Assembly (NCBI GenBank): GCA_031415695.1
Contig: JANOSH010000037.1
Span: forward strand, 127,679 to 191,678
Length of the DNA: 64,000 nucleotides
Direction of reading: 5' to 3'
Source: JANOSH01 sp031415695
Lineage (GTDB): Bacteria > Actinomycetota > Acidimicrobiia > Acidimicrobiales > Ilumatobacteraceae
In this document: positions 52,694 to 59,454 of the stretch, one piece after another
Numbering within the stretch: the first letter of the stretch is position 1
How the letters are laid out: the number at the start of each line of letters is the position of its first letter
Notes under the pieces: model-generated
What the model was told of the DNA's origin: nothing
Database searches by the model: none
The model's input: only the letters and a program-made list of their open reading frames with translations
Translations under genes and position numbers: made by a program

Positions 52694-53574
52694 GTATCGG
52701 CCACAATTGCGGCCGTCACCTCGTGGACAACGCTGGCCGAATCCGTGCCAACAAACTCGGGCACCACCAGACGCGGCGGAGAAACAGGCAGTCGGGAGAG
52801 CTCTGTCAGAGCGATTCGGCGAATGGCAACAAGCAATCCTGCAGCGTGGAACACCTGCTCCACGCCAGGAGGCTGGGCCGAGCGGCGAAGGTCATCGAAC
52901 CGTTCGAGATCTCGACGCGTAAACGGTTCGGGCGCAAGCCGATTCACGATTACAGCATCGACAGTCACTGCGGTGCGCCTGGCAAGCGACTGCAACAGTT
53001 CAAGGGTTTCGGTAACCGGCAGTTCCTCGGGCGTCGTGACAATCACCGCCCCCGTCTGGGCCAAGATGTCAGAAATCCACCCGGTCTGGCTTGCCAAGGG
53101 CCCTGCCGGCGTCAACTGCTGGATGGCCCGCGGCGCATCGAGAAGCGCAACAACGTGCCCGGTTGCTGGCGCGTCGACGATGACCAGATCCCACTTTTTG
53201 CTGCGGACCTCGAAGCACGGCTTACCAATCGTGAGCACTTCGCGGACACCAGGCGCGGCAACCGCGACGAAATCAAGCGCCCTGGCCACAGGCCCTATTC
53301 GGCCCACCCACGGAATTCGCAGATACCGCTTCACGTACTCGGCCAGGCTCGACTCGGTGTCGATCGTCAAGGCGCTGAATCCGCCAGGCACCGGTGTGGC
53401 GTCGTACCGCAGTCGTGGTACGCCGCACGCCTGAGCAAGCGCACCGGACCGATCGGTTTCGCAGACCAGCACACGGCGACCGCGAGACGCTGCTGCCGTT
53501 GCCAGGGCTACTGCAACGGTCGTTTTGCCCACGCCACCTTTGCCGGTGACGACGAGCATGCGACGTTCGAACAC
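52690..53574 (-). CDS. ArsA/Get3-like ATPase (first of a pair)
   Basis: A 294-residue ATPase. VVTGKGGVGKTTVAVALATA is the deviant P-loop, VLVCETDRSGALAQACGV the switch I region, and LVIVDAPATGHVVALLDAP contains the DAPATGH motif. GTG 53574 (VFERRMLVV) is chosen because the longer frame to 53649 would run into the DUF3107 gene. The product likely partners the next ATPase. Order DUF3107, ATPase, ATPase, then PdtaS on one strand suggests a single transcript of stress or envelope function. Confidence 0.85.
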   Translation of the reverse strand: MFERRMLVVTGKGGVGKTTVAVALATAAASRGRRVLVCETDRSGALAQACGVPRLRYDATPVPGGFSALTIDTESSLAEYVKRYLRIPWVGRIGPVARALDFVAVAAPGVREVLTIGKPCFEVRSKKWDLVIVDAPATGHVVALLDAPRAIQQLTPAGPLASQTGWISDILAQTGAVIVTTPEELPVTETLELLQSLARRTAVTVDAVIVNRLAPEPFTRRDLERFDDLRRSAQPPGVEQVFHAAGLLVAIRRIALTELSRLPVSPPRLVVPEFVGTDSASVVHEVTAAIVADT

Positions 53575-53599
53575 GTCGATTTTCGACGCTCTTTTTCGG

Positions 53600-53833
53600 T
53601 TATCCGCCGAAGCCGATACGACGATGATCGTCGGGAGCGCCCAATTCAACGTAGGCGATCTTGGCTACCGGTACGGCGACCTGGCGACCCTTCTTGTCGG
53701 TGAGCCATAGCACCTTGTCGACATCGGCCAACGCCGAGTTGATGCGGCCTTGCACCTCGTCGCGGTCGGCATCGTCGGGCATTTCAAGAACCAATTCGCG
53801 CGCCGACTGAGTTACACCAATACGAACATCCAT
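53600..53833 (-). CDS. DUF3107 protein
   Basis: A 77-residue actinobacterium-specific protein (MDVRIGVTQSARELVLEM..., KKGRQVAVPVAKIAYVELG). It matches the DUF3107 family layout, with unknown function. It lies between mrp (11 bases upstream) and the ArsA pair (25 bases downstream), all on one strand. The acidic start of a short helix (DDADRDEVQGRINSAL) is typical. Confidence 0.88.
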   Translation of the reverse strand: MDVRIGVTQSARELVLEMPDDADRDEVQGRINSALADVDKVLWLTDKKGRQVAVPVAKIAYVELGAPDDHRRIGFGG

Positions 53834-53844
53834 CAGAAGTCTCC

Positions 53845-54975
53845 TCAGACAATCTTGAGTGCAGAATTGTAGACCCGCTTGGGTTTGAGGCCTACGGCAA
53901 TGCTTTCAGCAAGCCTATGGAAGGCAGCACCAACGTCGCTGTCGGGAGCAACGGCGGCGATGGGGCGGCCAGTGTCACCGCCTTCTCGCAACTGCGTGAC
54001 GAACGGCAGTTGGGCCAGAAGGGGTACCCCGAGCTCGTCGGCGAGTTCTTGGCCTCCACCCGAACCGAACAGTTCGTACCGCTTACCGTCGTCGCCGGTA
54101 AACCAGCTCATGTTCTCGATAACCCCTCGGACTTCGAGGTTGACCTTCTTGGCCATGGCCGCCGACAGGCGAGCGACTTTCTGAGCCGCCTCTTGAGGAG
54201 TGGTTACCACGTAGACCTCGCCCCGCGGCAGGTATTGGCTGAGGCTCAGTGCAATGTCACCAGTACCCGGGGGCATGTCGATGAGCAGAAAGTCGGGTTC
54301 GTCCCAGTAGACATCGGTGAGGAACTGCTCGAGCGCCTTATGCAGCATCGGGCCGCGCCAGACAACGGCTTGGCCCTCGGGCACGAAATATCCAATGGAA
54401 ATGCAGCGCACGCCCCATTTTTCTGGTGGGATCAACATTTTGTCGATTGCGACTGGTTCGGTGTTGGCGCCGAGCATTCTCGGAATTGAAAAGCCGTAGA
54501 TGTCGGCGTCGAGGATGCCGACAGAGTGTCCGCGTGCAGCTAGGGCCACGGCGAGGTTCGTGGTAACGCTCGACTTGCCGACGCCGCCTTTGCCAGAGCT
54601 AATCAGTAACGGCCTGGTCTTGGCCCCGGGCTCGCTAAAGGGCACCTTGCGACCCTCGGCATGGCCGTGCGCTTGGCCGCCCCCTTGCGGATTGCCATGC
54701 ACCAGCGTGCGGACGGCTTCGCGTTCTGCGTCGTTCATTACCGTGAAGTCGATAGCGACTTGAGGTACACCAAGGGCCTGAATGGCTTGGGTTACCCGAT
54801 TCGTAATTTCGGCGCGCAGCGGGCAACCAGCAATCGTGAGAGCAACCAGCACGTCGACACGACCATCGGCAATGGTGACATTCTTGACCATGCCGAGATC
54901 GACAATTGACCGGCGTAGCTCGGGGTCTTCGACCGGACGCAAAGCGTCGATTACCTGCTCGCGAGTTACTGACAT
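53845..54975 (-). CDS. mrp: Mrp/NBP35-type iron-sulfur carrier ATPase
   Basis: A 376-residue protein with an N-terminal MIP18/DUF59 domain (residues 1-90, IAGCPLRAEITNR with a conserved Cys) and a C-terminal P-loop ATPase (ISSGKGGVGKSSVTTNLAVA, 126-145; LLIDMPPGTGD). It carries Fe-S clusters to client proteins. The CxxC motif usual after ENMSxF is absent: the region reads ENMSWFTGDDGKRYELFG. ATG 54975 (MSVTREQVID) follows family N-termini. It is divergent from a SufR-like regulator, which suggests Fe-S-dependent control. Confidence 0.88.
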   Translation of the reverse strand: MSVTREQVIDALRPVEDPELRRSIVDLGMVKNVTIADGRVDVLVALTIAGCPLRAEITNRVTQAIQALGVPQVAIDFTVMNDAEREAVRTLVHGNPQGGGQAHGHAEGRKVPFSEPGAKTRPLLISSGKGGVGKSSVTTNLAVALAARGHSVGILDADIYGFSIPRMLGANTEPVAIDKMLIPPEKWGVRCISIGYFVPEGQAVVWRGPMLHKALEQFLTDVYWDEPDFLLIDMPPGTGDIALSLSQYLPRGEVYVVTTPQEAAQKVARLSAAMAKKVNLEVRGVIENMSWFTGDDGKRYELFGSGGGQELADELGVPLLAQLPFVTQLREGGDTGRPIAAVAPDSDVGAAFHRLAESIAVGLKPKRVYNSALKIV

Positions 54976-55032
54976 ATTTGACGACTCCGGGGGCCTCGAC
55001 GGCGATGGGGGAATTACCACTACGGCGATAGG

Positions 55033-55045
55033 TATAATACCCACG
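55033..55045 (+). promoter_or_regulatory. -10 box of a likely leaderless promoter
   Basis: TATAAT at 55033-55038 is a consensus -10 element six bases before the GTG at 55045. Transcription would start at or near the first base of that codon, giving a leaderless mRNA for the regulator. No good -35 hexamer is seen. Confidence 0.65.
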
Positions 55046-55785
55046 TGACGTCTGTGCATCACAGCCCGACTCCGGCCGGGCCCCTCACACCGAAGGCGTT
55101 TACCGACGCGGTGACGGCCATAACGAACTCGTTTGGCGATCCGACACGCCGAGCCATCTATCTGCATGTGCACGAGGCCGGGAAGGCTGGGGTCACGGCC
55201 ACCCAAGCAGCCGAACACTTTGGCTTGCATCCAAACGTTGCCCGCCATCACCTCGACCGTCTTGCTAGCGGAGGGCATCTCGACGTGGCTACCGATCGCA
55301 GCAGCGGCGGTGCCGGTCGGCCAAGCAAGCGCTACACCGCGTCGAGCGAATCGGTCACGCTCGACACCCCGGTGAAAACCGACGACCTTGTCCTGACCCT
55401 GCTTGGGCGGGCACTGTCACTTCTGCCGCCCGATCAAGCTCAAACAATGGCCGAATCGGTCGGCGAAGAGTACGGGCGAGCTATCGCCATTAGTCTCGGG
55501 GGCGACGCTGCGTCAGGGCAACGATCGCTGCGTAGTGCGCTGCACACCGTGGCCGAGGCGTTAACTGGCCACGGATTTGCCGCGCATACCGAGCGACGGG
55601 GAACGCAATTGCGCATCGTCAACAACCACTGCCCTTTTGGCGATGTTGCTATCGAGAACCCGGTCATTTGTGCCGTCGACCGCGGCATGGTCAAAGGGAT
55701 GCTCAGCGCACTATACGGTCCAGCCGATCCGTCCCATTCGGCATCGCGCCCCAAAGGCGACAGTTTCTGCGTCACTGATTTCTAG
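55045..55785 (+). CDS. SufR-like iron-sulfur winged-helix regulator
   Basis: A 246-residue regulator. The N-terminal ArsR/DeoR-like winged helix (about 25-95: TRRAIYLHVHEAG, TATQAAEHFGLHPNVARHHL) includes AGRPSKRYTA, the wing common to SufR. The C-terminus has cysteines at 196 (NHCPFG), 209 (VICAVD) and 242 (SFCVTDF). The Cys-x12-Cys spacing matches the Fe-S ligands of SufR. It probably senses cluster status and controls suf or mrp genes; mrp is divergent next to it. Its 3' end is duplicated 1089 bases downstream. Confidence 0.85.
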   Translation: MTSVHHSPTPAGPLTPKAFTDAVTAITNSFGDPTRRAIYLHVHEAGKAGVTATQAAEHFGLHPNVARHHLDRLASGGHLDVATDRSSGGAGRPSKRYTASSESVTLDTPVKTDDLVLTLLGRALSLLPPDQAQTMAESVGEEYGRAIAISLGGDAASGQRSLRSALHTVAEALTGHGFAAHTERRGTQLRIVNNHCPFGDVAIENPVICAVDRGMVKGMLSALYGPADPSHSASRPKGDSFCVTDF

Positions 55786-55791
55786 ATGACC
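55717..55791 (+). repeat. 75-bp direct repeat, copy A (regulator 3' end)
   Basis: The last 23 codons and the first few bases past the stop of the SufR-like gene reappear at 56806-56880 with about five differences. It brackets the VbhA-Fic genes and may mark the boundary of an acquired segment. Confidence 0.85.
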
Positions 55792-55875
55792 CTTCCCGCT
55801 AATCATTCCCATGGCAGGCGTACACCGTCGCCACGACGCTGACCTAGGCCATGCATGGGGCGATACAGTGAGCCC

Positions 55876-56106
55876 ATGTCGACGAACGCCGCTGCAGACT
55901 TCCCGATGATCAGCGCTGCCGAACAATTGCGGCGAAGCAACGCCGTCCGACAGGCCGAAGCGTCAAACAGGCTCGAAGGCGGTACCGCACACCCCGATCG
56001 CTCTCGGCTTCACGCCGACTACGTCGCCGGCCGAATCGACCTCGAGACCTACCTCGCCCGAGGCCGACGCATCGCCCTTGCAGCCGCAAACGCCACCCGT
56101 CGCTAA
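55876..56106 (+). CDS. VbhA-like antitoxin of a Fic module
   Basis: A 76-residue protein. SNAVRQAEASNRLEGGTAHP includes SNRLEG at 30-35, which fits the inhibitory helix motif (S/T)xxxE(G/N) of class I Fic antitoxins such as VbhA; that helix pushes a Glu into the ATP site of the toxin. YVAGRIDLETYLAR is the typical following region. ATG 55876 is 33 bases upstream of fic, on the same strand. The antitoxin-first order is usual for such modules. Confidence 0.82.
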   Translation: MSTNAAADFPMISAAEQLRRSNAVRQAEASNRLEGGTAHPDRSRLHADYVAGRIDLETYLARGRRIALAAANATRR

Positions 56107-56139
56107 CCCTCAGCCCAACGAACTCGGCGTCGCGTAAGC

Positions 56140-56793
56140 ATGGTACCCGACCCGTACCTGATCCCCGGCTCTGACACACTCCGCAACCTGCCCGGTTTCA
56201 CCGACGCCGCCAAGCTGCGAGAGTACGAATACCATTTGACCGTGCTCCGCCGGGTCGAACTCGACGCCCACCCCATAGGAGGTCATCACGACCTCGCCCA
56301 CCTCCAAGCAATCCACCACCACCTCTTCCAAGACATGTATGACTGGGCCGGGCAAGTCCGCACCGTAAACATCGTCAAAGGAAATACCCCGTTCGCGTAC
56401 GCCCACGCTCTCATCCCCGCCGCGACCGATCTGTTCGACCAGCTCGCACGCGAGAACCGCCTCGAAGGGCTCGACCACCCGACATTTGTTGACCGAGCGG
56501 CGTACTACCTAGGCGAGCTAAACGCTCTCCACCCGTTCCGAGACGGCAACGGCCGCACCCAACAAACCTTCATCGCCGACCTCGCGTCACGAGGAGGCTG
56601 GCACATCGACTGGGACCCAATCACCGCCGAGCAGAACATCGCGGCATCAATCGCTAGTTTCGGCGGCGACAAAACCGCCTTCGTCGAACTTCTAACGACC
56701 ATCACCACTCCCCTAGCAGCAGGCGTCGACCCTCGGCCCTTACGCTTTGTACCTAACCCAAAACCGTCGGCATCACGGCGTCCGCGGAGATGA
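56140..56793 (+). CDS. fic: Fic-domain AMP-transferase toxin
   Basis: A 217-residue Fic protein. The catalytic motif HPFRDGNGRT (131-140) matches HxFx(D/E)GNGRxx and provides the active His. YDWAGQVRTVNIVKGNTPF (67-85) is the flap region. No N-terminal inhibitory helix is present, in line with the separate VbhA-like protein. Known class I relatives add AMP to DNA gyrase and topoisomerase IV; the target here is inferred. The basic C-terminal tail (SASRRPRR) may bind nucleic acid. Confidence 0.88.
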   Translation: MVPDPYLIPGSDTLRNLPGFTDAAKLREYEYHLTVLRRVELDAHPIGGHHDLAHLQAIHHHLFQDMYDWAGQVRTVNIVKGNTPFAYAHALIPAATDLFDQLARENRLEGLDHPTFVDRAAYYLGELNALHPFRDGNGRTQQTFIADLASRGGWHIDWDPITAEQNIAASIASFGGDKTAFVELLTTITTPLAAGVDPRPLRFVPNPKPSASRRPRR

Positions 56794-56805
56794 AGGCCCT
56801 GTGGC

Positions 56806-56880
56806 GGTCCAGCCGATCCGTCGCATTCGGCATCGCGCCCCCAAGGCGACAGTTTCTGCATCACCGATTTCTAGCTGACC
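56806..56880 (+). repeat. 75-bp direct repeat, copy B
   Basis: Repeats the 3' end of the SufR-like gene, including an intact reading of GPADPSHSASRPQGDSFCIT and the stop. Differences are scattered and mostly conservative, so it is a diverged gene fragment rather than a fresh duplication. A Family B repeat begins at the next base. Confidence 0.85.
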
Positions 56881-56928
56881 TTCGGCGTCGCTTGCTCCCT
56901 AACCGGTCGCTTTAACACTCCGCCACTA
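56881..56928 (-). repeat. Family B repeat, copy 3
   Basis: On the minus strand it reads TAGTGGCGGAGTG from 56928, then AGCGACCGGTTAGGGAGC and AAGCGACGCCGAAG. It abuts direct-repeat copy B exactly. No intact gene ends at its TAG, unlike the other copies. Confidence 0.7.
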
Positions 56929-56939
56929 GCTGGCCTGCG

Positions 56940-57040
56940 TTGACGTTGCCCACACATGTCGACGTATTGGTGGCCGGAGGTGGTCCAGCCGGGCTCGCCG
57001 CCGCGCTCGAACTTGGCCACCGTGGCATCGAGGCGCTGAT
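56940..57040 (+). pseudogene. 5' remnant of an FAD-dependent monooxygenase
   Basis: Only about 33 residues remain: HVDVLVAGGGPAGLAAALEL, then GHRGIEAL, a classical FAD-binding Rossmann start of phenol-hydroxylase-like monooxygenases. Homology stops near 57040, where sequence of the opposite-strand lectin remnant begins. It is a truncated gene, not a functional product. Confidence 0.7.
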
Positions 57041-57353
57041 AAGGGTACGCCAACGTCGCATTGTTCGAAATCGTTGCCACGACGCAAATTGTTCTGCCAG
57101 ACATTTCGAATCTTGTAGAACCCGGCGCCGACTGGCTCAACGTACGAGAGCTGATTATCCTGATAATGACAGCTAAGGCGGTGATCGAAGCCCCCGCACC
57201 TCCCCAGGGATTGTCTACACATTTGTTAGAGTGAGTCGCGCGAAGGGTGCCCCACGTGTTCGCGAGCGCTGCAGCCGGTTTGGTCAGGACAACAGATGGA
57301 ACGATGAGAACCGTCAAACCAAAAAGAGCCATAATTGCCTTTCGAGCTTTCAT
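57041..57353 (-). pseudogene. Truncated, frameshifted secreted ricin-type lectin remnant
   Basis: From ATG 57353 the minus strand encodes a signal peptide (MKARKAIMALFGLTVLIVPS) and the start of a ricin-B-type beta-trefoil (THSNKCVDNPWGGAGASIT). The continuation is in another frame: LSCHYQDNQLSYVEPVGAGF, YKIRNVW. The shift lies near 57175. The domain is cut at about 57041 by the FAD-enzyme fragment. Two broken genes thus meet head-on. Confidence 0.7.
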
Positions 57354-57670
57354 ACAGCAAATAGTGAGCCCCCGCCGATTGCCAAGGATTTTCAGCGAAA
57401 AGCTGTCGTGACCGGACCGTGCTTCGGGGTGGCACAGGCAACGTGTTCTGCAAACAGGTGGCCAAGCAGCTTAGTAACTGCCCGCGCCAAAAAGTCGTCC
57501 CGCCTGGTCAGGCTTGCGGAAGCAGAACGGTCGGGTGCGAGACGCTTTCGTCAGTGGCCGCCGAAGGGTTACGGGATGACCGTGCGGCCCTACATCCATA
57601 CGTCTCGCTGGTCTCAGTCAAGCTCTGACCGGTAGCTCAATGGCGATTGGTAACGGCCGACCTGCTCTAG
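57354..57670. other. Intergenic region before the MoxR gene
   Basis: About 315 bases without a convincing gene. It must hold the promoter of the MoxR-DUF58-transglutaminase operon. I see no strong hairpin or repeat in it. Confidence 0.5.
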
Positions 57671-58621
57671 GTGACAACGCTTGCTGCCCCCATGACAGTT
57701 GCCGACACCGGCAATGCGATCGTCAAGAACATCGAACGCGTCGTTCGAGGTAAACCCGAAGCGGTCCGCGACGCAGTTGTCACTCTGCTAGCCGGCGGCC
57801 ACCTGCTGGTCGAGGATCAGCCTGGACTCGGCAAGACAACGCTCGCGAAGGCGCTCGCCGCTTCGATTGGCGGAACGTTTCGTCGAATCCAGGGCACCGC
57901 CGATCTCGTCCCCACCGAACTCACCGGCGTAAATGTGTTGCAACCCGGCGCCTCGCAGTGGGAGTTCCGTCCGGGGCCATTGTTTGCGAACGTAACGCTG
58001 GTTGACGAACTCAACCGCGCAACGCCTCGCGCCCAGTCGGCGCTGCTGGAAGCCATGGCCGAACGTCAGGTCACCGTCGATGGCACCACGTACAAGCTGC
58101 CCGATCCGTTCATGGTGATCGCCACGCAGAACCCCGGCGATCACGCTGGCACGTTTCCACTTGTGGAAGGCCAACGAGACCGCTTCCAAACGGCGATCTC
58201 ACTGGGCCACCCGTCAGTCGATGCCGAACGGGAGCTGCTGCTCGGGTTCGGCGGCCACGCTGAACTGCCGATGCTGCGGGTTGTATGCGAGCCCGAACAG
58301 CTCATGCGAGCCCGTGGCGCGGTGCGCTCGGTTCTGGTGCATCCAACCATCGCGGACTATGTCATCGCTCTCGGACAAGCCAGCCGCGACCATCAGTCGG
58401 TGCGATTCGGCCTGAGCCCGCGTGGGTCGTTAGCGCTGGTTCGTTCAGCCCAGGCCATCGCCGCGATGTACGGTCGCGACTACGTGGTTCCAGACCACGT
58501 TCAAGCAGTGGCCCACGGGGTGATCGCTCACCGGTTGGTACTCAGTGGCGGAACCAACCTCGAGATGGCTCGACGCATTGTGAGCGAGATAGTCGCTCAC
58601 GTGCCCGTACCTCGCGGTTAG
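57671..58621 (+). CDS. MoxR-family AAA+ ATPase
   Basis: A 316-residue AAA+ protein. Walker A is EDQPGLGKTTLAKALA (about 48-62), Walker B VTLVDELNRATPRAQSALLEAM, sensor 1 MVIATQNPGDHAGTFPLVEGQ, with QRDRF as the arginine finger. MoxR ATPases act as chaperones or remodellers for VWA or DUF58 partners. GTG 57671 or ATG 57692 may be the start. A DUF58 gene follows after five bases, so they form an operon. Confidence 0.9.
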   Translation: MTTLAAPMTVADTGNAIVKNIERVVRGKPEAVRDAVVTLLAGGHLLVEDQPGLGKTTLAKALAASIGGTFRRIQGTADLVPTELTGVNVLQPGASQWEFRPGPLFANVTLVDELNRATPRAQSALLEAMAERQVTVDGTTYKLPDPFMVIATQNPGDHAGTFPLVEGQRDRFQTAISLGHPSVDAERELLLGFGGHAELPMLRVVCEPEQLMRARGAVRSVLVHPTIADYVIALGQASRDHQSVRFGLSPRGSLALVRSAQAIAAMYGRDYVVPDHVQAVAHGVIAHRLVLSGGTNLEMARRIVSEIVAHVPVPRG

Positions 58622-58626
58622 AGGCA

Positions 58627-59454
58627 ATGCGCCCGGTTCGCGTTCGCGGAGTGGCGGTAGTCACGGCTCTGTTGGCTCTGGCGTTCTTTGGCGTCAGCCG
58701 AACGAGTGGTGCGGGCTGGGCAACAGTCTTGGTGGCAGTGCTGACCGGAGCGTTAGCGACCGGAGCGCTTCTGCCCGCGATGTCACTTGGCCGCAGTGAA
58801 CTACATATCGAAACTCCCACTGACGCAACGGCAACGCTGCCGATCGAGATCCACGTGACGGGCAAGTCCGGACTCGTCGCGGAGGTCCCCGAACTCGGGT
58901 CGGGGCGCTTTGTTACGGGTGCGGGAAGGCTCACCGTTCACCCGCCCAAGCGGGGTGTGATCATTGCGGTCACGACCACCGTGTGGTCGGCGGCCCCGTT
59001 GGGGATGGTCGAATGGCGGCGTCGATTTACCACCACCCTCGCCCAGCCAATCGAAGTCGGACCGCTTCCCGAGCCGCAACCGTATTCACCCGATGCACTC
59101 AACGACATGGTCGGCCATGACAGCGTCCGTGGAATCCGCGACTACGAGGCTGGCGATAGCCCTAAGTCGATTCACTGGCCAGCTACCGCTCGAGCTGGCC
59201 ACCTCCTCGTTCGGCAATTCGAAAGCCCACGGCCTTCCGAGCTTCGGTTGGTGGTCGACCTCATTGGAAACTTCGATGCCGACGAAGCCGCTGCCAGCCG
59301 AGCCGCCGGCATTGCGAACGCGGCATTAGGCATAGGTACTCGCGTCGTGCTGGCAACGACCGAGGTCGTTGCCAGGGTCGAGGGCCAGGTATCGACCGCC
59401 CTCGACGTATCTCGCCGCCTGGCCCGCGCAGTAACTGCGGTGGAACAAACATGA
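58627..59454 (+). CDS. DUF58 membrane protein
   Basis: A 275-residue protein with two N-terminal membrane helices (VAVVTALLALAFFGVS and ATVLVAVLTGALATGALL) and a cytoplasmic or extracellular domain. GIRDYEAGDSPKSIHWPATA is the DUF58 hallmark. Such proteins pair with MoxR ATPases and transglutaminases. ATG 58627 is used. Its stop overlaps the next start in ATGA at 59451-59454. Confidence 0.88.
   Translation: MRPVRVRGVAVVTALLALAFFGVSRTSGAGWATVLVAVLTGALATGALLPAMSLGRSELHIETPTDATATLPIEIHVTGKSGLVAEVPELGSGRFVTGAGRLTVHPPKRGVIIAVTTTVWSAAPLGMVEWRRRFTTTLAQPIEVGPLPEPQPYSPDALNDMVGHDSVRGIRDYEAGDSPKSIHWPATARAGHLLVRQFESPRPSELRLVVDLIGNFDADEAAASRAAGIANAALGIGTRVVLATTEVVARVEGQVSTALDVSRRLARAVTAVEQT

Noticed and set aside
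55855..55876. Longer start for the antitoxin at 55855
   Set aside because: The seven extra residues do not match family N-termini, and the ATG at 55876 gives the usual short leader before the inhibitory helix.
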